Below are positions 17,426-27,616 of a stretch of 61,554 nt of DNA, piece by piece (position 1 is the first letter of the stretch; each line of letters begins with the position of its first letter). Source of the DNA: an uncultured Elusimicrobiales bacterium. GTDB lineage: Bacteria > Elusimicrobiota > Elusimicrobia > Elusimicrobiales > Elusimicrobiaceae. The notes beneath the pieces were generated by a model. It searched no databases. It saw only the letters and a list, made by a program, of their open reading frames with translations, and was not told the DNA's origin. A program made the position numbers and the translations under genes. The stretch is from contig CALUZQ010000006.1 in assembly GCA_944325225.1 (NCBI GenBank), positions 1 to 61,554 on the forward strand, written 5' to 3'.

Positions 17426-19903
17426 ATGTCCAAATATCATTTATATAAGGTGCTGCGTCATTTGTATCTCATTTCTGAGAACAATTACGAGCGCAAACTG
17501 GCCAAATATGATTTTAAGAAAACCAAAAATTACAAAACGGTTGCAAACTCTACACTTTTTGACGCGGATTGGTATCTGGACCAGAATCCCGATGTAAAAG
17601 AGGCCGGCGTGGACCCGGTTTGGCATTATTTGAATTATGGTTGGAAAGAAGGCCGCAATCCCAGCTTGTCGTTTGACGGGAATGGTTATTTGGCTTTGTA
17701 TGATGATTTGAAAAGAGCTAAGATTTGTCCGCTTATCCATTATGAGCGCTACGGCCGTAAAGAAGGCCGCGGCGGATCGGCTGTAAAAGAAGATAATTTC
17801 CAGTATGATACCCCTTCGTTTTGGGACCGCTGGGTTTGCAAACGCCGCAGCCAGACGCCTAAAATAAGCGTGATTGTGGCCAGTTACAATTACCAGGATT
17901 ATATCAAAGAAACTTTGGATAGTTTGGCTAACCAAACCTATAAAAATTATGAAGTAATTATCGTAGATGACGGTTCAGCGGACCGTTCGGTGGAAGTAAT
18001 TGAAAAATATACCCGGAAATATGATTTTATGAAGCTTTACCAGCATGCGGGCGGGGAAAACCGCGGATTGATTGAAACAATCCAACTGGGACTGGAAAAG
18101 AGCACCGGGGAATATATCGCTTTTTGCGAGTCGGACGATTACTGGGCGCCCAACCATTTGGAAGAAAAAGTAAAAATCATTACTTCTTTTGCAAAAGCCA
18201 ATGTAATTACCAACGATATTTGCTTGTTTGGCAGTTATCAAAAATGTATCCAGATGGAGCAAAATGTGCTGCGTCGGGTGCGGCTGCGTTTTCGGCATAC
18301 CATTAATCATTTTACTTATGCGGACTTCCGGAAAGAAAATTGGATTCCCACCCTGTCGTGCTGTATGATTAAGAAGGAGGTGCTGCTCTCGTGTAATCTG
18401 GCGGATAATCCGCGTCCTTCCGCTACGGATTGGTGGATTTACCGGCAGCTGGTGGCTAAAGGAAATGCCATTTTTTATGTTCCTCAGCAGTTGACTTATT
18501 GGCGGATTCATAATAGTTATAATGCTACCCAGGTAGATGATTATAAACTGAAACAGAGCACATTTAATAAACAGTCGGACTTGGTTTGCGGTTGGAAGCA
18601 AGGGCAAACCGAAGAAAATAAAATGCTTAAAACCATTGAAAATTCCCCGCTGTTTGATGCCGCATGGTACCAGGAAACTTATCAAATAACGGGGGTAAAT
18701 CCTGCGGCCCATTATTTGTATTGCGGGTGGAAAGAGGGGTACAATCCTTCTGAAAAGTTTGACGGAAATTTGTACCTGAGTTTTTATGACGATGTTAAAA
18801 CTGCGGAAATGAATCCGCTGCTGCATTATGAAATGTTCGGTAAAGGCAAGCGTTGGAAAGTGGCGGCCAAATACGATGATTTGGATGTGCTGATTCTAAC
18901 TTCTGTGCGTAAAACAGACGGTGTGTATATTTGGAGAGTCAACTTTTTAAAAGAATTTTTTGAAAAGAATCATTATACCGTGTCGGATGAAACCGTTACG
19001 GATCTGTCCAGGGACTTTTTAAACAAGCTCTATCATGCAAAATTGGTGATTTTTAATCGTCCGCATCGGACCGGTATGAGCGCCAAAATTCTAAAAGAAC
19101 TGACGAAACATAAGAAAAACTTAATTATTGATATAGATGATTTGCTTATCAGCGATTATGCGGCCTATTCCGGCCGTTACAAATCGGGAAAGATTTCTTA
19201 TGATAATACCGTCAATAATATGCTGATTCAGTCGCTCTGTTATTTGTACTCTCCTAAAATGACGGTATCCACCGAGTTGCTGGCTAAGGAAATGACCCGT
19301 AAGTTTGAAGTGCATACGGCCATTTTGCCCAACCAAATAGCAGAAACCTGCCTAAAGAAAAAAGAGAAAGATACGACCGAAGGTTTTAAATTGCTGTATG
19401 CTTCCGGCTCGGAAACGCACGGATACGATGCGTCCACCGTTTATCTGGACTTATTCAACTTTATGCTTAAGCATGAAGATGTTACCCTTTCGTTCTTGGG
19501 CGCGAGTACTTTTCAGAATGGGTTTTCCCTGTTCAAAGACCGGGTTTGTGTGATTAAATACAGCGGCTTTGAACAAATGCTGGATACTTATGCCAAGCAC
19601 GATTTGCTGCTGGTGCCGCTGGATAAAAATCCGTTTAACAACGCCAAAAGCAACATTAAATATATTGAAGCGGGCGCCGTCGGAACGCCTGTACTGGCGC
19701 GGGACTGCGACGAGTTTACCTCCGTTATTAAAGACGGGGTAAACGGGTTTTTGTATCAGCATAATTTTTATGAAAAATTAGAGCAGATCTATCAAAACAG
19801 AAAAGAGTTGTATAAGGTGGGGGAACGGGCTTACTTAGATGTTGTGAAGAATCACTCCACCAATACAGCAATCAATCCCAAGGTAAAGGACTTTTTATGC
19901 TAA
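17426..19903 (+). CDS. Multidomain glycosyltransferase with four WY-type repeats (GT2 plus GT-B-like domain)
   Basis: 825 residues. Order: two repeats of about 35 residues (near 43-80 and 84-115) of the form LFDADWYLDQNPDVK...HYLNYGWKEGR; a GT2 domain (~145-370) with KISVIVASYNYQDYIKETLD, IIVDDGSADRS and FCESDDYW; two more repeats (~410-480); and a C-terminal GT-B-like part (~490-825) with IIDIDDLL, NIKYIEAGAVGTPVLA and DGVNGFLY. It may add two successive sugars. The repeats probably bind glycan or partner enzymes (inference). RBS AAGGAG lies ahead of the start. Its end overlaps the next gene by 7 bp. Confidence 0.85.
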   Translation: MSKYHLYKVLRHLYLISENNYERKLAKYDFKKTKNYKTVANSTLFDADWYLDQNPDVKEAGVDPVWHYLNYGWKEGRNPSLSFDGNGYLALYDDLKRAKICPLIHYERYGRKEGRGGSAVKEDNFQYDTPSFWDRWVCKRRSQTPKISVIVASYNYQDYIKETLDSLANQTYKNYEVIIVDDGSADRSVEVIEKYTRKYDFMKLYQHAGGENRGLIETIQLGLEKSTGEYIAFCESDDYWAPNHLEEKVKIITSFAKANVITNDICLFGSYQKCIQMEQNVLRRVRLRFRHTINHFTYADFRKENWIPTLSCCMIKKEVLLSCNLADNPRPSATDWWIYRQLVAKGNAIFYVPQQLTYWRIHNSYNATQVDDYKLKQSTFNKQSDLVCGWKQGQTEENKMLKTIENSPLFDAAWYQETYQITGVNPAAHYLYCGWKEGYNPSEKFDGNLYLSFYDDVKTAEMNPLLHYEMFGKGKRWKVAAKYDDLDVLILTSVRKTDGVYIWRVNFLKEFFEKNHYTVSDETVTDLSRDFLNKLYHAKLVIFNRPHRTGMSAKILKELTKHKKNLIIDIDDLLISDYAAYSGRYKSGKISYDNTVNNMLIQSLCYLYSPKMTVSTELLAKEMTRKFEVHTAILPNQIAETCLKKKEKDTTEGFKLLYASGSETHGYDASTVYLDLFNFMLKHEDVTLSFLGASTFQNGFSLFKDRVCVIKYSGFEQMLDTYAKHDLLLVPLDKNPFNNAKSNIKYIEAGAVGTPVLARDCDEFTSVIKDGVNGFLYQHNFYEKLEQIYQNRKELYKVGERAYLDVVKNHSTNTAINPKVKDFLC

Positions 19904-20991
19904 AAAATATCATTCAAGATAAAACAAAGAGAGTTTTTTGTTATTTAAGAGGCGTGCATCATTTTGACCTCTTTTACAACATCTTTAAAGATAACCCGGA
20001 TATAGAGTTTTATTTTCATTCCAATTTTATTCCGGTGGATTTTTATCGGCGGTCTAAACTGTATGAGCTGCCCAATGTCTATTTTGTGGCAGATCTCAAA
20101 AAGTTTAAATATAAATTGAATGGATTTGGCGCATTTATCACTACAGATGCCCAGGCCACTGCGCCCCATGCCTATTCCCTGGAGCTGATAAACTTTTTTA
20201 ATAAAATGAAAGTGCCGGTTTTTGAATTGCAGCATGGTTTGTTTCAGCTGGGGCTCCATTATTACGATTTACCTAAAAAAGAGGTATTTCACGACGATTC
20301 ATTCCCTACGCAAAGTTTTGCGGATCATCTGTTGACTTATTATGTACAGAAGAATGCCGTCCCCGGCACCGTAATTGGCTACCCGGCTTTTACCCAACGC
20401 CCCGAACCTTATGACGGAGAATATACACTGATCCTTTCCAATTTGCATTGGGAAACTTACGATAAAGAAGAAAAATATCAGTTTTATAAAATGATATTTG
20501 AATTGGCGGTGGACAACCCCAAACAAACCTATATCTGGAAGATGCATCACGGGGAGCAAGCCAATTCCCATTGTAACTCTATGATAAAAAGCTTGTTTGA
20601 AATTTATCCTTCCGCGCGGAAAAATATCATTTTCTATCACGAAAATGAATTTTTAAGCAAGTCTCCCATTACGGAGCTTATCCAAAAATCGCGGGAGGTC
20701 ATCTCTACGGTTTCCACCGTGCTGCTGGATTGCGATATTTGCCGTAAAAAAACTGTTACTTATTCCTGCCCGACGGTAGAATGTTTGATTAAGCGCATGA
20801 AAAATCCGCAGCCCTTTACAAATTTGACGGAATTGAAGGACTTGCTAAATCAGCCGGAAAATAAGTTCTCTACGGGTTTATTGCAGCAATATGATAATAA
20901 ATCCTTCCGAAAAGCGCTGGACCAGCTGTATAAACGGACGGCTCTTTCCCAGCAGGCGTTTTTAGAGTTGGTTTTGGAGTTCAAGAAATAA
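19897..20991 (+). CDS. Probable GT-B-fold transferase of polysaccharide synthesis
   Basis: 364 residues, no membrane segment. I see no definite family. The arrangement (an N-terminal half with FYNIFKDNPDIEFYFHSN, then VPVFELQHGLFQLGLHYYDL, and a C-terminal half with WKMHHGEQ and a Ser/Thr-rich loop REVISTVSTVLLDCDI) resembles the two Rossmann halves of GT-B enzymes such as CDP-glycerol glycerophosphotransferase-like or capsule transferases. The start overlaps the previous gene by 7 bp, so it belongs to the same operon. Function inferred from context only. Confidence 0.6.
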   Translation: MLKNIIQDKTKRVFCYLRGVHHFDLFYNIFKDNPDIEFYFHSNFIPVDFYRRSKLYELPNVYFVADLKKFKYKLNGFGAFITTDAQATAPHAYSLELINFFNKMKVPVFELQHGLFQLGLHYYDLPKKEVFHDDSFPTQSFADHLLTYYVQKNAVPGTVIGYPAFTQRPEPYDGEYTLILSNLHWETYDKEEKYQFYKMIFELAVDNPKQTYIWKMHHGEQANSHCNSMIKSLFEIYPSARKNIIFYHENEFLSKSPITELIQKSREVISTVSTVLLDCDICRKKTVTYSCPTVECLIKRMKNPQPFTNLTELKDLLNQPENKFSTGLLQQYDNKSFRKALDQLYKRTALSQQAFLELVLEFKK

Positions 20992-20997
20992 ATTTAT

Positions 20998-21023
20998 GTC
21001 CGGCGGGGGGCCTGCCGCCGGAC
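20998..21023 (+). other. Stable intercistronic hairpin
   Basis: GTCCGGCGG / CCGCCGGAC, a 9-bp perfect stem with an 8-nt loop, no T-tract. It lies between two genes of the polysaccharide operon and could stabilise the upstream message or act as an internal pause. Confidence 0.6.
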
Positions 21024-21041
21024 CTTAAATTTGAGCGTTTT

Positions 21042-21581
21042 ATGGCGTTATTTGTGCCTAAAATAGACCATATCGGCAAACAAAGCTATTCCGCGCCGGA
21101 TTTGTATGTGGCAAATCCGAAGCAGACCGTTATCGGCTCGTTTACCTCTATTGGCAGTCGGGTGCGTATCGGGCACGGCACCCATCCGCAGGATTATTTA
21201 TCCACCTCGCCCTATTTGTATTTGGACCGGCTGGAATATAAAACTTCGCAGACTCCTTCTCATAACGAGTGGGAAGAACTGGCTCCCGTGTGGATTGGCA
21301 GCGATGTGTGGATCGGGGACGAGGTGCTGATTAAAAACGGCGTTACAATCGGCCATGGCGCGATTATCGGCGCAAAATCGTTGGTAACGAAAGATGTGCC
21401 CCCGTATGCGGTGGTAGTTGGTGTGCCGGCTAAAATTTTGCGTTACCGTTTCGCGCCGGAGATTATTAAAAAGTTATTAAAATTAAAATGGTGGTCGTTG
21501 CCCAATTATCAAATTAAGCAGATCCCTTATGATGATGTAGCGGCTGCTATCCAGAAAATGGAAGAATTTCGGAATAAATAA
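21042..21581 (+). CDS. Hexapeptide-repeat acyltransferase (LbH family)
   Basis: 179 residues. Left-handed beta-helix signature: IGSFTSIGSRVRIGHGTHP, then WIGSDVWIGDEVLIKNGVTI followed by GHGAIIGAKSLVTKDVPPYAV and GVPAKILRYRF. The HGTHP segment carries the likely catalytic His. These CatB/LpxA-like enzymes transfer acetyl groups from acetyl-CoA to a sugar, here probably a nucleotide sugar or glycan residue. It sits in the polysaccharide operon 10 bp before the ABC exporter gene. Confidence 0.88.
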   Translation: MALFVPKIDHIGKQSYSAPDLYVANPKQTVIGSFTSIGSRVRIGHGTHPQDYLSTSPYLYLDRLEYKTSQTPSHNEWEELAPVWIGSDVWIGDEVLIKNGVTIGHGAIIGAKSLVTKDVPPYAVVVGVPAKILRYRFAPEIIKKLLKLKWWSLPNYQIKQIPYDDVAAAIQKMEEFRNK

Positions 21582-21591
21582 ATTTAAGTTT

Positions 21592-23370
21592 ATGAAAATA
21601 GAATATAAAAAACTGATTAAACAAAATGCACTGGTAAAAAATTTTTTAAGAATGTGGCCTTATATCAAGCCGTATTGGTTCCGCGCCTGCTTGGGCGTGG
21701 CGCTGACGGTGCCGGTGGGGGCGCTGGACGGCGTGGTGGCGATGTTTTTAAAGCCGTTTATGGATAAGGTAATGGTGGATAAACAGCCGCATTTTTCGTC
21801 TATGATTCCGTTTTTAATCGTAGGATTTACGGTGGTGCAGGGCACTTTGATTTATGCTTCCAACTATCTAAATACCTGGGTGGCCAATAAAATTACCATC
21901 GGCGTCAAACGCAAATTATACGATAAACTTCTTTCTATGGATTCTTCGTATTTTGACCGCAACAACTCCGGCACGATTCTGATGCGTTATTCCCACGACG
22001 CCGAAATTGCTTCCACCGGGCTCATTGATAATTTAAAGCAATTTCTTTCCAAAACTTTCTCCTCCATTTCGCTGGTGTTTGTGCTGTTATACAACTCGTG
22101 GCAGTTGGCGTTGATTGCTATTGCCGTGTTGTTGTTTTTTATCTATCCGATGGCGGTAGTACGCAAAAAAATGAAGGAAATTATGACGAAAACCGTCGGC
22201 AATTTGTCGTATGTGATGACCATTTACAACGAAACATTTTCCGGCAATAAAACGATTCGTTCTTTTACGCTGGAAGAAGAATTTAAAAACCGGTTTCACA
22301 CGGTTACGGATATGACCTTTTCGCTGGCGATGAAACTGGTCAAAGGCACGAACTGGCTTTCGCCGCTGATGCATATTATTATGTCTATCGGGATTGCGCT
22401 GGTCATTGGCTACGGCAGTTACTTGATTGTCAGCGGGACGATTACCAGCGGTAACTTTGTGGCGTTTATTGCCGCCTTGATGATGCTCTATACGCCGTTA
22501 AAATCGGTGGGGAATAACTACATTTCCATTCAAAACTCCTTCTTGGCCATAGACCGTATTTTTAATATCTTGGATTTGCAGCCCACCATTAAAGATTTGG
22601 CGCAGCCCAAAGAACTGGGGGAAATCAAAAAAGCTATTTCGTTTGAACATGTTCATTTTGAATATACACCCGGGCGGGAAGTGCTGCACGATATTAATTT
22701 GGAAATTCCCGTTGGTACTACGCTGGCGCTGGTGGGCAATTCCGGCGGAGGGAAAACGACGATTTCCGCTTTATTGCCCCGGTTGTATGATATCAAAAAG
22801 GGCGCCATTAAAATTGACGGGTCCGATATCCGCGATATTTCGCAGAAATCGCTTCGCAAACATATTGCGATGGTGTTTCAGGACAATTTTCTTTTCTCCG
22901 GCACGGTGCGCGAAAATGTGCTTTTAGGAAACGAACAGGCCGACGAGCCCGCCATCTGGCAGGCGCTTAAAAATTCCTGTCTGGACGATTTCGTCAAGGG
23001 GTTGCCGCAAGGGCTGGATACGCAAATCGGCGAACGGGGCATTTTGCTTTCGGGCGGCCAGAAACAACGCCTGGCTATTGCCCGCGCGTTTGTAAAAAAT
23101 GCGCCTATTGTGATTTTGGACGAAGCCACCAGCGCATTGGATAACAAGTCCGAACGCGTCGTGCAGGAAGCATTGGATAACCTAATGAAGAACCGTACCG
23201 TGATTGTCATCGCCCACCGATTGAGCACCATTCAAAATGCGGATAAAATCGTGGTGATTAACGACGGAAAAGTGGCCGAACAGGGCACCCACGAAGAATT
23301 ATTAAAGCTGCATGGCGCCTATTATACGCTGTATTCTATGCAGTTCAAAAAGCAGGAAGCCAAAAGTTAG
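21592..23370 (+). CDS. MsbA-type lipid/glycan ABC exporter
   Basis: 592 residues: a six-helix exporter domain (~25-310) fused to one ATPase domain. Walker A LVGNSGGGKTT, Q-loop AMVFQDNFLFSGTV, signature LLSGGQKQRLAIARA, Walker B PIVILDEATSALD and switch HRLSTI are all intact. Half-transporters of this type flip lipid-linked glycans or lipid A to the outer leaflet of the inner membrane. In this locus it is the likely exporter of the rhamnose-containing product, but the core lipid A flippase MsbA itself cannot be excluded. Confidence 0.9.
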   Translation: MKIEYKKLIKQNALVKNFLRMWPYIKPYWFRACLGVALTVPVGALDGVVAMFLKPFMDKVMVDKQPHFSSMIPFLIVGFTVVQGTLIYASNYLNTWVANKITIGVKRKLYDKLLSMDSSYFDRNNSGTILMRYSHDAEIASTGLIDNLKQFLSKTFSSISLVFVLLYNSWQLALIAIAVLLFFIYPMAVVRKKMKEIMTKTVGNLSYVMTIYNETFSGNKTIRSFTLEEEFKNRFHTVTDMTFSLAMKLVKGTNWLSPLMHIIMSIGIALVIGYGSYLIVSGTITSGNFVAFIAALMMLYTPLKSVGNNYISIQNSFLAIDRIFNILDLQPTIKDLAQPKELGEIKKAISFEHVHFEYTPGREVLHDINLEIPVGTTLALVGNSGGGKTTISALLPRLYDIKKGAIKIDGSDIRDISQKSLRKHIAMVFQDNFLFSGTVRENVLLGNEQADEPAIWQALKNSCLDDFVKGLPQGLDTQIGERGILLSGGQKQRLAIARAFVKNAPIVILDEATSALDNKSERVVQEALDNLMKNRTVIVIAHRLSTIQNADKIVVINDGKVAEQGTHEELLKLHGAYYTLYSMQFKKQEAKS

Positions 23371-23379
23371 GAAATTTCT

Positions 23380-24336
23380 ATGTATCAAGCCCAGGATATA
23401 GAGGTTTTTATCTTTGCGCATGACCGCGCCGCTTTCCTGCGGGAAGCGTTGGATTGCTATTTGGCGCAAACGGTAACAGGTTTTCGGTTGGTCGTGCTGG
23501 CCAATGCGCCTGCGGCGGATGTGTTGCAGGTAACGCAGGAATATGCCGCGCGGGGGGTAGAAACCATTTGCGAACCCGCACCGCTAAATGTACATGGCTG
23601 CGTGCGGCGCTGTCAGGAGCTGGCTTCCCGGGCGATTACGGTGCTGGCCCATGATGACGACTGGGTACATCCGGCGTATGTGGAAAATTTGCTGAAATGT
23701 TATAACCAGATCCCGGGGATTTATCTGGCGCTGTCTGCCATGGGGGAATGGGACGAAAAACCGTTTTCCGCGCCGGGTCATTCGCGGGTGTTTTTATTAA
23801 ATCAATCGGAATTGTCGGCATATATTTTTATTGGGGAGCCGTTTGCTTTTAGTTCCAGCAGTTATAAAACCGAGATTTTAAAGCACGCGCCCGCACCGGA
23901 TTTTGCGCGTTATGGCAAGGTGAATGATGTACCCTTTATGCTGGGCGTCTGCGGCGGCGGACGGGCTGCTGTGCTGGCGTTTCCTTTTGTAAAAGGCCGT
24001 ACTCATGGCGGACAAGACAGCCGCACTTTTTCCACCGGCCCGACCGCCAAACAGTGGATTGAACTGGATTTGTGCCATCAGGAAATGATGCGCCGCGGCG
24101 GTACCAAAATGACCCTGGCGTATATTTGCAATGCCTTTCACCGTTTGAAAACGGGCTGGCGCGATTGGTGCAAATGCGAACATGGGAAAATGACTTTTGC
24201 GCAGTATTTAAAGTTAGCCCGGCAAATGGGCGCGCTAGACGCGAAACGGCGGCTATGCGGATTTTTACTGCGCGGCGGCGTACGAAAAGCGTTATTAGAT
24301 GTTCTGTGCCCGTTTCAAAAACTGCAGTTAAAATAA
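23380..24336 (+). CDS. Family 2-like glycosyltransferase
   Basis: 318 residues. The N-terminal part has the GT-A layout (IEVFIFAHDRAAFLREALDC, QTVTGFRLVVLANAP) and a metal site in ITVLAHDDDWVHPAYVENLL (near residue 90). The C-terminal half is basic and helical. It follows the exporter by 10 bp and precedes the AlgJ-like gene. Sugar specificity is unknown. Confidence 0.8.
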   Translation: MYQAQDIEVFIFAHDRAAFLREALDCYLAQTVTGFRLVVLANAPAADVLQVTQEYAARGVETICEPAPLNVHGCVRRCQELASRAITVLAHDDDWVHPAYVENLLKCYNQIPGIYLALSAMGEWDEKPFSAPGHSRVFLLNQSELSAYIFIGEPFAFSSSSYKTEILKHAPAPDFARYGKVNDVPFMLGVCGGGRAAVLAFPFVKGRTHGGQDSRTFSTGPTAKQWIELDLCHQEMMRRGGTKMTLAYICNAFHRLKTGWRDWCKCEHGKMTFAQYLKLARQMGALDAKRRLCGFLLRGGVRKALLDVLCPFQKLQLK

Positions 24337-24356
24337 GGATAAGAGAGTAAAACAAT

Positions 24357-26093
24357 ATGATTTTCCGTCAAACAAGACATATAATTTTGTTGGTATTGCT
24401 GGCCGGGTTGGCCTTGTTTTTAACGAAAGGATTTTGGCTTTTTGCCGCAAAAGGGGTATCGGTTTCTTTTACCAGCCAGGCGCAGCGGCTGGTGGCTTAT
24501 CAGGTGTTTTATACTACTTCCCAAGAACGATCTTTTAATTCCGAAGAAAAGGTTACGCACGATGTGGAAGCCGGAAAACATAAAGTAGAGATATTCATCC
24601 CGATTGAAAAAATGTTGCGTTTCCGGCTGGATCTGGGGCAGTTTCCGCAAGAGGTAATCTTATCGGATTTAAAAGTAAGCGGGGAGAAGACCGTGGCTAT
24701 GGAAACTCTGTCCGATTTTACGCTTCATGAGATAGATTCTTCTAAACAGGACGGCAAATTTTTCCAGTTGACCTCCAACCAGCCGGACCCGTATATAATT
24801 TATAAATCTCCCGTAAACTTACAGGCCAAATGGCAGGTGAGGATAGATTATTATATCTTCTTTATCATTTTGGTAATCAGTTTGCTGTCGGCGCATAAAA
24901 TCGTTCAGTATTTGGCGCAATTTAAATTTAAGGAAAAAACCAGCCGGATTGATATCGTGTTTGTGACGGTGTTTTTTGTGCTTTTGTTTATCCCGATGAT
25001 GAAGATATCGGACGCGGAAAAATCGGAAAAAGAAAACCGCATGCTGGCTAAATATGTGCCGTTTATCAAAGATGGGCAAATTAATTTAAAATACAGCACG
25101 AATTTTGAATCGTGGTACAATGACCGTTTTTTGGGGCGGGATTTTTTGATCAATATATATAATTTTTTGGAGAAAAGAATCAATCCAAACCGCGGAAATA
25201 AAAATGGCTTAATCGGGGATGATGGCTGGTTGTTTACTACCTCTTCTAATTCAATAGCCATGTACCGTCATGCCAATTTATTTACGGAAGAGGAATTGCA
25301 AACGATAGGCAAGAATCTGACGGAGTTTGTTGCGGAAGCTAAAAAACGGGGAGTTCAAGAAGTCTATTTCTATTTGTCTAATGATAAAGAAAGTTTGTAT
25401 GGGGAATATTACCCCGATTGGATTGTACAGTTAGATCAACCCTCGCGCTTAGAACAATTATATGCTTTTATTAAACAGAATTATCCAGAAATTAAAATGT
25501 TCAATTTTGCTAATCAACTCCGCAACATTAAAAACCAGGGAGAAGTGTTGTTTTTTAAAGCAGGGACGCATATGAATCCTTTGGGTGCTTTTTATGAATA
25601 TCATTTTTTGATGCAGGAAATTCAAAAAGATTTTCCGGAGTTAAATCCGCTTTCTTTGCAGGACTTTTATGTCGAGGAAGGGGTGGTTGATGATAAAGAT
25701 ATTTATAAAGCGTTAAATCTATCGGATAGCACCTATGATTACCGTAACTTTCGAAATCTCGTATTGAAATTAAAGAAACCTGTAAATGCGACATGGAATA
25801 TCAATAAAGTTAACACGAATTATCATCGGATGGAATCTTGTAACTTAAAATTAAAAAAACGCTATCGCATAATTACGCTAAACGATTCGTTCTTGTTATA
25901 TTATAAAAACTATATGTCGGAGACTTTTTCAAATGTGGTTGTTAATCTCTCTAGATTTGGAAGACCTTTTGAAATCCCCCGACAAATGTGTTCTGATTGG
26001 GAATCAAATAAAAACGATATCGTATTAGTGGAAACGACAGAGCGTTTTTTAGACCGTTTCTTAACGCTTGAATATCCTTGCAGCGGAAAGTAA
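24357..26093 (+). CDS. AlgJ/DHHW-like protein, probable glycan O-acetylation factor
   Basis: 578 residues. One N-terminal membrane helix (~10-30), a periplasmic Ser/Thr/Lys-rich segment, then a second hydrophobic helix near residues 160-180 and a third near 200. The C-terminal part has the AlgJ/AlgX-like layout: SEKENRMLAKYVPFI, FESWYNDRFLGRDFLINIYN, GDDGWLFTT, FKAGTHMNPLGAFYEYHFLM (catalytic-type His) and ITLNDSFLLYY. Such SGNH-like proteins pass acetyl groups to exported polysaccharide with an MBOAT partner, and an MBOAT gene follows 57 bp later. The exact acetyltransferase triad cannot be verified by eye. Confidence 0.8.
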   Translation: MIFRQTRHIILLVLLAGLALFLTKGFWLFAAKGVSVSFTSQAQRLVAYQVFYTTSQERSFNSEEKVTHDVEAGKHKVEIFIPIEKMLRFRLDLGQFPQEVILSDLKVSGEKTVAMETLSDFTLHEIDSSKQDGKFFQLTSNQPDPYIIYKSPVNLQAKWQVRIDYYIFFIILVISLLSAHKIVQYLAQFKFKEKTSRIDIVFVTVFFVLLFIPMMKISDAEKSEKENRMLAKYVPFIKDGQINLKYSTNFESWYNDRFLGRDFLINIYNFLEKRINPNRGNKNGLIGDDGWLFTTSSNSIAMYRHANLFTEEELQTIGKNLTEFVAEAKKRGVQEVYFYLSNDKESLYGEYYPDWIVQLDQPSRLEQLYAFIKQNYPEIKMFNFANQLRNIKNQGEVLFFKAGTHMNPLGAFYEYHFLMQEIQKDFPELNPLSLQDFYVEEGVVDDKDIYKALNLSDSTYDYRNFRNLVLKLKKPVNATWNINKVNTNYHRMESCNLKLKKRYRIITLNDSFLLYYKNYMSETFSNVVVNLSRFGRPFEIPRQMCSDWESNKNDIVLVETTERFLDRFLTLEYPCSGK

Positions 26094-26150
26094 AAGAATT
26101 CGGGCTTGAAGAAAGGTTTTGAAGGAAGCATTAATCAAAAGGAGACTAAA

Positions 26151-27567
26151 ATGTTATTTTCATCAATGACTTTTGTTTTTTTATTTTTGCCGATTGTTTG
26201 CGCCGTCTATTTTTTAGTGCGTAAGGATTTGCGCAATTATGTTTTGCTGTTAGCCAGTATTTTATTCTATGCCTGGGGCGAGCCGCGCTACCTGGCAATT
26301 ATGATTTTGACGATTCTCATCAACTATCTGGGCGCACTGGGGGTAGCCCGGCTGGATACGGAAAATACCCAGCAATATCGTAAAATGCTGTTGGGCGGCG
26401 TGATTGTTTTAAACTTGGGGTTTCTGTTCTATTTTAAGTATTTTAATTTCTTTGTTGATAACCTCAATGCCGTGTTTACCAGCAATTTTGATGTAATTAA
26501 TGTGGTAATGCCAATCGGTATTTCCTTCTATACTTTTCAGGCCATTAGTTATGTGATAGATGTGTACCGGCGGGAAGTGCCCGTCCAGAAAGATGTATAT
26601 AAGCTGGCGTTATATATCTGTTTGTTCCCTCAGTTAATTGCCGGACCGATTGTAAAGTATTACACGGTGGCCGACCAGATAGAGGGACGGACGCTGACTT
26701 TTGATAAAGTTTCCTACGGGGGTAAAACGGTTTATTATCGGGCTGGCGAAAAAAATGCTGTTGGCCAATACTATGGGCGCGGTGGCGGACAGTATTTTTA
26801 ATCAGCCGGTAACCGCCTTTGATACGCCCACGGCTTGGCTGGGTGCGGTGGCGTATTCGTTGCAGTTGTTTTACGATTTCAGCGGCTACTCGGATATGGC
26901 CATAGGGCTGGGATCTATGTTTGGATTTAAATTTTTGGAGAACTTTAATTATCCCTATATCTCTAAATCCATTACCGAGTTTTGGCGGCGTTGGCATATT
27001 TCGCTTTCTACCTGGTTCAAGGAATACTTGTATATTCCGCTGGGCGGCAACCGGGTAGCGCCGTGGCGCATGTATGCAAACTTATTTATCGTCTTTTTAG
27101 CAACGGGCATTTGGCATGGCGCCAGCTGGACATTTATTGTGTGGGGCTTGTTCCACGGGGCTTTTATTATTTTTGAAAAAGCCACCGGCTGGCACAAAAA
27201 AGAAGGCGGAGTGGGGCTAAGCGCCTTACAGCATGTGTATTGCATATTGGCGTTTGTAATTGGCTGGGTATTCTTCCGGGCCGATAATTTGCCTTATGCC
27301 CTAGATTACCTTAAAAATATGTTTGGGTTAATACAGAGCCATAATATCGCTTATACCGCCGCGTATTATGTGGATAATATCAAAATCATTTCGCTGGCGG
27401 CCGCTTTGCTGTGCGCCATGCCGCTTTTTACAAAGATGTTGGAAGTGAACGATAAACATAAAATTGCCAAAAGTTTGATAAATATCTGGCTAATGCTTTT
27501 ATTTATTTTATCCGCTTCCAGTATCGCTTCGTCCACTTACAATCCGTTTATTTATTTTAGGTTTTAA
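26151..27567 (+). pseudogene. MBOAT O-acyltransferase, split by a one-base frameshift
   Basis: Membrane-bound O-acyltransferase (AlgI/DltB type) that moves acetyl groups across the inner membrane. I start at ATG 26151 with RBS AGGAG. The first frame (to 26801) has YAWGEPRYLAIMI, PIGISFYTFQAISYVIDVYR and LFPQLIAGPIVKY, then leaves frame. The second frame continues GVKRFIIGLAKKMLLANTMG, FDFSGYSDMAIGLGSMFG, ITEFWRRWHISLSTWFKEYL and the catalytic His in GIWHGASWTFIVWGLFHGAF. The frames join at a five-G run (26718-26722); four G would give one intact ~470-residue protein. It is the final gene of the locus. Confidence 0.9.
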
Positions 27568-27585
27568 CTGCTATGTACTTTCAAT

Positions 27586-27616
27586 ATAAAGCCGCGCACA
27601 ATAGGCGCGGCTTTAT
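27586..27616 (+). terminator. Terminator of the polysaccharide operon
   Basis: ATAAAGCCGCGC / GCGCGGCTTTAT, a perfect 12-bp stem with a 7-nt loop, 18 bp after the MBOAT stop. The T-tract is short (CTTTAT). It ends the ~15-kb co-directional locus. Confidence 0.8.
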
